In this document: piece by piece, positions 57,876-64,000 of the stretch
How positions within the stretch are numbered: the stretch's first letter is position 1
Layout of the letters: every line of letters begins with the position of its first letter
NCBI RefSeq assembly: GCF_030272615.1
Contig: NC_081415.1
Location: 187,550,270-187,614,269, forward strand
From: Cryptomeria japonica
Lineage: Eukaryota; Streptophyta; Pinopsida; Cupressales; Cupressaceae
Reading direction: 5' to 3'
Length of the DNA: 64,000 nt
The notes under the pieces: generated by a model
Databases searched by the model: none
Told to the model about the DNA's origin: nothing
What the model saw: only the letters and a program-made list of their open reading frames with translations
Program-made: the position numbers and the translations under genes

Positions 57876-59303
57876 TGTAGTCACACAAATCTATCTAGCT
57901 TAATTAAATAAATATTTTCTATTTATTTCATTAAAAATCCACTAGCCATTATTTAATTAAATTAATATGTAATTAATTCATCTTCAAACATTCTTCTATT
58001 AATTAAATAAATTATTCAATTTATTTTAATTAATTCACTATACCAAATTCACAATTAATAAAATGAATAAAATCTATTTATTTAATAAAATACCCCTTTT
58101 CCTCTTTTAAATAAATTAACATTTATTTAAATCATTTAATCCCCACTTGCATTTTCCTACGAATGCAACTTGCACACATTTATTGAAATAAATGAATTTT
58201 TATTTTAAATAAAATCCTATTTTCCCTCACCCACTAAATCCACTTGCATTCCTAAACCCCCTTCTAGATTCTTCTAAACCCTTCCTAATTAGCCTAATCC
58301 ATCCCCTAATTATTGTCACATTCCTAAGCAACTTTAAGTCACTTCTCAAAGACTCCAAAGTCTTTGAAAATCATTTAATGCTTTGTATGTTCAACAATTT
58401 AACCTCTAAAGTTTTCCAAACCACTAATGGCTGGTACATGACCGTTAATGGCTCTTACATAACCATTTATGGTTATTTCAACTTGCACTCATGGGTCTCC
58501 TCAAGCATTTATTGCTTTGACCATGGTTATCACTTTTGCCTTTGCACAAGAGTTTATCCATTGGATAAAAGCTTTATTCTTTGAATAAAGAATTTATTCA
58601 CTCAACCCAATCTTGACCTTAACCCCCAAGTTGACTCCCAAGTCATGTCAAGCATTTAATGCTTATGCCCTCTCCTCTCAACCTATCTCATATTGACACT
58701 TGTCATCTTGGGATTGGATTGAAAGCCATCACATGGATTGAATATCATTCAATCTTAACCCTTGTTGAGATTATTCAATCTCAACCATCCATTGCTCCAT
58801 TTTTCCTATACATAGAGCCCATTTCTTCATAATCCAGATCCTGAAAACTTGTATGCATTTAAGCTATAGTGAATTCTAGAGAGCATTTAGCATAAATCAC
58901 TCAAATATTGTCATCTTGGACTAAAATAAATCTTAGTTCTTTTTCATAATATATTTTATTAGTTTTTTTTACACTTTCATAGCATAAGCTTGAGATCATT
59001 TACAATCTTGAATCTCCATAAGCATCCATAGTGCAAAATACTACTAAGAGCTACACAATTTTGGAACTTGGAGAGGAGAGGAACAAAGGAAAAGGAGCTA
59101 AGAACATGTTAAGAGGCATTTGGAGATGCCTTCTTACATTTGTGTCATTTGTTAAAAATGTTAGCATGATCTTAGTATCTCTTTTGATATGCCTGCTTAG
59201 GTTAATCTTTGGTTGAATAACACTAACCTTAACACTTGTTTCTTGTTGTTTCTGTGTTATACCACCACAGGTTTTAATCTAACCTTGCCCTTTTTGCAGT
59301 GCA
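57876..59303 (+). repeat. Tat-2 3' LTR
   Basis: 1,428 bp, starting TGTAGTCACACAAATCTATC and ending TTTTTGCAGTGCA. Close match to 33,927-35,350 with small indels (a TTTTTC-type insertion near 58,940) and a changed TATA box. Confidence 0.9.
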
Positions 59304-62300
59304 TTAGGTTGCATTAGGGATAGCATTAAGGTTGTATTGGGTTAGCATTTAATTTTATAAGAGTGGAGTTAGAATAAAACAAGTAATCTTAATCAAAAGA
59401 AAGTTTAAACTTTTTAAATATTTGTATTAATTAGATTATTTTAATAAAAACTAAGTTTAATATATTTTAAAATGCCTTTATTTTATTACAACAAAATATA
59501 AAGGTAATTATCTCATAAAAATATTTAAATAATGAAAACCAATTCATAAGAAAAATACATAATAATGAACGATTTTTTTTAATATTTTATAATAAAATGA
59601 TAATAAGTTTTATGAATGCATTATCCTATAATAGAAACTGTAACATATCCATAACTCTAAATATTCATTATCCCTAACAATAAAACCTAACCATAACCCT
59701 AAAAACTTAACCCTAACTCTATCCCTAACAATGATGTATACCCTAGCCCTAAACATAATCCTAACCCTAACTTTAAATTTTAACCCTAAACCCTAGCTCT
59801 AGCCCTAACCTTAACACTAATACTAAACATGAAGTAAACCTAACGCTATCCATAACCATAGTTCTAATCCTAACCCTAATCCCAACCAAAAACATAAACC
59901 TTAATCATAAAAATAATCATAATCCTAACCCTAGTCCTAACATTAATTGAACCATAACCCTAACGATAATTCTTATATAGGTTAACCTAATTAAACCTTA
60001 AATTTGACCTTAAAATGAAGCTTTATTATGTAATCCTAACCTTCACACCATTCTTTATCCTTAAACCCTAACCCTATTTGAATACTATAATAGCTTGCAT
60101 ATAAAAAAATTGAGATTTAAGTGCGTTAAATATTTTTTAAATTTATAGTTATCTCACTTTTACATATGTGTTTTAAGTATATTATATGACTTCAAATAAA
60201 AGACCATCAAATATGGAGTTATAGATAAGGAAGGATTCAATAAATATTAATAATGCACAAAATAAATGGTACTAAAATAATATTATTCTTTTGATAAGCA
60301 TAGAAATCAAATCAAAGATGGTGTTTTAAGTAGATTATTATCTATTGTATGTTATCAAGATTTTATTTCATATATTTAATATAAATTAATTGTAAATCAT
60401 ATTAATAATGGTTCTAATTGAATCTATGAATTCAATTTGCTAATTTGAATAGTGTAAAGTTGGACATTTTCTTGGTGGTCAATTTTCTTGTCGATAAATA
60501 TGTCTATCTCATATAGATTGACAATAGAAAATCAATGTCAATTAATATTGTTACCTTGCATTCAAAATTTTCTCTCTTAAGAGATCCAAATGAATTATAC
60601 AATGCTTATAAATTTTACCACTTGTGTAGTACCAAGGATAGATAGAAAGCTTGATTAAGATTCTTTCATGATTTTAGGACTTTAAGTTCATTTTTGTGAA
60701 AAGTTTGATTGATAAGAAATTACCAATTCCTTAGAAGGTTTGAGCTTAATCTATGCAATTACCACCATCTTAGTCATGGATATGCACATGTGACTTATTG
60801 TGAATATTTCATAAAATTTATAAAAATTATAGTATATACTATTTTGTAAAATTTCATGTTTTTGGGTTTGAAAATGAAAATTTGTTTTAATAGATTTATT
60901 ATAATTTTAAATTTATTTTTGGTTTAGTGTTTTCTTAAATTATTATATCCATTTCAAATTAATTAAAACACATTGTAAATTTACAAATATGCGACTCACT
61001 AAACTTGGGGTTCTATCTTTTATACCAACGTTCTATCCCTATCTGAAACCTTGAATCTAATTATAATCCTAATGATGATCCAAACCCTAACCCTAATCAT
61101 AATTCTATCCCTAACCCTTCTCAAACCCTAACCATAATCTTAATCATAATTATTATTCTCATAATCTAAATATAAATGAATCCAAGTGTTATAGCGCAAT
61201 AGTAACTCTAATTCTAGCGTAACAATAACCCTAAGTAAATGTAACCATAACCCTAAATATGCTTGAATCATAATTCTAATTAAGCTATAACTTGAGCTAT
61301 ATTTAAACCCTAAAACTAACTACAATCTTAACCATAACCCTAAACCCTAACCCTAACAATAATACTTAATCTTAACCCTAAAATCTAATCCTAACCATAA
61401 CCCTAGCCCAAACCCAAACCCTAACCCTAGCCCTAACCAAAACCCAAAACCTATCCTTAATCCTAAGAGTAAATCCTATCCATAATCCTAATCATAACCC
61501 TAAACCTTAACTCAAACCATTACCCTAACCCTATCCTTAAACTTAAACCCTAACATTAACCATAATCCTCACCCTAACCCTAAGCCTAAACCTAACTCAA
61601 ACCATGATATTAATAATGACCCTCGCCCAAATCCTAACCCTAACCTTGACCCAAACCCTTATCTTAACCTTGACCCTAGCTTGATGTAAACCCTAACCCT
61701 AACCATAATCCTAACTATGACCCTAAGACTAAGCCTAACCATCATCCTAAACCTAACCTTAATGCCAAACATGATGTAAACAATAAACTTAACCATAACC
61801 CTAATCATAATCCTAACCCCAACCCTAATCCTAACTCTAACCTAACCATAATCCTAAATCCTAACCCTAACAACAATCCTGCCCTAAATGTAACCATAAT
61901 TTAAATTGAGATTTTATCATAATCTATTCCTAACCTTAACCTAGCCCAAACCCTAATCCTAATAGAACATTGATACCAATTTAACCCTAACCTTAATGTA
62001 ATTGAACCATAACCCTAATTCTAACCCTAACTTTGATGTAAACCCTAAAGATAATTGTAACCCTGATACTAAACCCTAACCATAAACTTAAGTTCCTTAA
62101 CAGTAAACCTTAACCCTAACCATAATCCTAACCCTAAAATTAACCTTAACAGTAATTACTATTTAAACCCTATTTTGAATGTCAACCATAACCCTGAAGT
62201 AACTTTGCTTTTAAATCCAAACTATGCTTGATGTTATCCCCAATCTTTATGCTAACATAACCCATAACCCTAATTGAATTCTAATTCTAACCTTTAAACA

Positions 62301-64000
62301 AAGCTCTATTAATTTAGTTGTAATGCTAACCTTACTCCTAATTAAACCCTATCCCTAATCCTAATACTAATTCTAATTGAACTTGAACCTTTACCCCAAG
62401 CATTATCCTACAATAATAACTCTAATCATTACTAAAACCAATTACAACTATTATTTTATCTATAATACTATTACACCCTCTAACCCTAACCCTAACCTGA
62501 TAATGACCCTAAACCTAACTTTATATCTAACCCTAACCCTAACAACCCTAATCCTAACCCAAACCCTAACTCTTATAGCTATCATCACATACTATCTTTC
62601 ATTGCAATCTTAAGCCTAAGCCTAAGTCTAATCCTAATTTTAATTCTAACCCTAACCCTAATTTAAATTATAATCACTATTTATAATATTTAAACCTTAC
62701 CCTAATTATAATCACTGAGACTAACCTCAATATTAACCCTAAAACCTAACCCTAATTATAACACTTACACTAATTATAGCTATGACCCTAACCCTAACCC
62801 TAATTCTAACCCTAACCCTAATTCTAACCCTAACCCTTACTCTAATTTTAATTATAATCAATAATTATAATCTTTCACGCTAATGTTAATTATAATTATA
62901 ACCCTAACCCTAACTCTAATTCTAACCCTAACCCTAACCATAACACTAAACCCTAACCCTAACCTAACTGTAACCCTAAACCCTAATCCTAACAATAATA
63001 CTTAGCCTTAACCCTAAAACCTAATCCTAACCATAGCCCTAAGGTAACAACATGCTTTATCCTTGAATCCTAACCCTTCCCGAGTCATAACACTAACTGT
63101 AACCTTAATTTAGTTGTAATTCTAACCCTAATCCTAATTAAACCCTATCCCTAACCCTAATACTGATTATAATTGAACCTGAACCTGAACCCTTACCCCA
63201 AGCATTATCCTACAATAATAACTATAATCATTAACTAAAACCAATCATAACTATTATTTTATCTATAATACTATAACTCCCTCTAATCTAGACCCTAACC
63301 CTAACAACCCTAATCCTGACCCAAACCCTAACTCTCATAACTATCATCATAGACTATCTTTCTATGCAATCTTAACCCTAACTCTAACCCTAATCCTAAT
63401 TATAATTCTAGACCTAACTCTAACCCTAATCCTAATTTTAATTATAATCTTTAAACTTTACCTTAATTATAATCACTAATACTAACCCCAATACTAACCC
63501 TAACTCTAGTTCCATGATCCTATACGAAAACCAAAACTTGATGCTAACCCTAACCATGATATACACCCTAACCGTTATCGTATTCCTAACCCAAACCATG
63601 ATATAAACCTTAACCCTGACCATAATACTAACCTTAACCCTAATCGAAAACATAACCATAAATTGAATCTTAATCCTAACCATACCCTCAGTTATAATTG
63701 TAACCTTGACACTAAATCCTAACCTTAACCATAAATTTAACCCTAATATAAAACCATAACCATAACCCTAACCCTAATCATAATCCTAACTGTAATCCTA
63801 AACCTTAATGCTAACCATAATCCTAAACCAAAACCAAACCCTAATGTTGATAATAACCCTAACCATGATATAAACCCTAAACATTATCATAACCCTAACC
63901 CTAATCATAAATCTAACCTGAACCATGATGTAAACCTTAACCCTAACCATAACACTTACCTTAACCCTAATGCTAACCATAACCATAATACTCGCAATTA
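59304..64000. repeat. Degenerate telomere-like repeat region
   Basis: From about 59,640 to the window end the plus strand is dominated by CCCTAA-like hexamers with frequent variants (ATCCTAA, ACCATAA, AATTCTAA). The longest pure runs are only a few units (62,786-62,840; 62,936-62,960). An ordinary AT-rich interval lies at about 60,090-61,030. The dominant period is 6 bp, not the 7-bp CCCTAAA of most plants, although heptamers occur. The strong degeneration indicates an old interstitial tract. Long open frames such as 63,438-63,683 and 62,377-62,613 are repeat-encoded dipeptide strings, not genes. Confidence 0.85.

Larger units (their letters stand above)
33927..59303 (+). mobile_element. Tat-2: 25.4-kb Tat/Ogre-type Ty3-Gypsy element with nested insertion
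   Basis: Both LTRs are present (33,927-35,350 and 57,876-59,303), starting TGTA(TA)GTCACACAAATC and ending TTTTTGCAGTGCA. Between them: primer site, 2.7-kb leader, gag, protease with G-patch-like motif, RT, RNase H, second RNase H, integrase, a long 3' region with an antisense plant-mobile-domain frame, and a polypurine tract. Without the nested NA-2 it is about 18.7 kb, in the size range of Ogre-like elements. Target duplications are not clean; both flanks are telomere-like (AGGGT left, TTAGG right). Many in-frame stops make it defective. Confidence 0.92.

Noticed and set aside
57467-57880. 137-codon Phe/Ser/Pro-rich frame before the Tat-2 3' LTR
   Set aside because: No domain; it runs into the polypurine tract and LTR start, and composition looks like a chance open frame.
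62377-63986. Open frames of 60-80 codons with alternating Val/Arg/Ile or Leu/Thr
   Set aside because: They are translations of the telomere-like hexamer, which gives dipeptide strings in any open frame.
59640-64000. A true chromosome end
   Set aside because: Units are too degenerate, mixed with variants and interrupted by about 1 kb of ordinary DNA; a functional telomere should be near-perfect and terminal.

Overview
This window looks like intergenic DNA from a large, AT-rich plant nuclear genome. Dual-RNase-H Ty3/Gypsy (Tat/Ogre-type) elements, Copia-type LTRs with an initiator-Met-tRNA primer site, and kilobases of degenerate telomere-like repeat suggest a gymnosperm, but that is an inference. 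I see no intact host gene. Nearly all coding sequence belongs to decayed, nested LTR retrotransposons, and most reading frames are broken by stops and frameshifts.

Layout. (1) 1-11,490: a minus-strand Tat-type Gypsy element (Tat-1), cut by the window edge inside integrase. Going leftwards it has a primer site, a long leader with an AGCGCT-motif array, gag, protease with a G-patch-like motif, RT, RNase H, a second RNase H and integrase. A 1.55-kb Copia-like solo LTR with perfect 5-bp target duplications sits in its pol gene. (2) 10,954-11,490: a 195-bp inverted duplication at its LTR end, abutting a chromodomain fragment of a plus-strand chromovirus. (3) 13.3-15.4 kb: a diverged non-coding segment whose second copy lies at 28.4-31.65 kb; the second copy received a 1-kb insertion made of three 5S-rRNA-like units. 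(4) 15,436-22,524: NA-1, a complete minus-strand LTR element with a perfect TATTC target duplication and a second solo LTR inside one of its LTRs. (5) 22.5-33.9 kb: repeats only (a pyrimidine-rich tract, a 443-bp MITE-like element, 290-bp and 296-bp tandem repeats, a 28-bp palindrome). (6) 33,927-59,303: Tat-2, a 25.4-kb plus-strand Tat element with both LTRs. A second NA element (NA-2, 45,272-51,973) is nested in its integrase C-terminus, and an antisense plant-mobile-domain reading frame lies near its 3' end. (7) 59.3-64.0 kb: degenerate CCCTAA-type telomere-like repeat.

The most unusual content is the NA family. Two independently inserted, diverged copies share the order LTR, tRNA-Met primer site, ORF1 (long coiled coil plus four CCHC zinc knuckles, no recognisable capsid), ORF2 (about 1,050 residues, function unrecognised), polypurine tract, LTR. 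Neither carries recognisable protease, integrase, RT or RNase H. The LTRs, primer site and polypurine tract are Copia-like, so these look like large non-autonomous elements that kept their own conserved coding capacity while presumably borrowing the enzymes of an autonomous Copia relative. A second unusual point is the array of AGCGCTATTG/AGCGCTTTTG-like motifs in the leaders of both Tat elements, which recurs inverted just upstream of the antisense mobile-domain frame of Tat-2.
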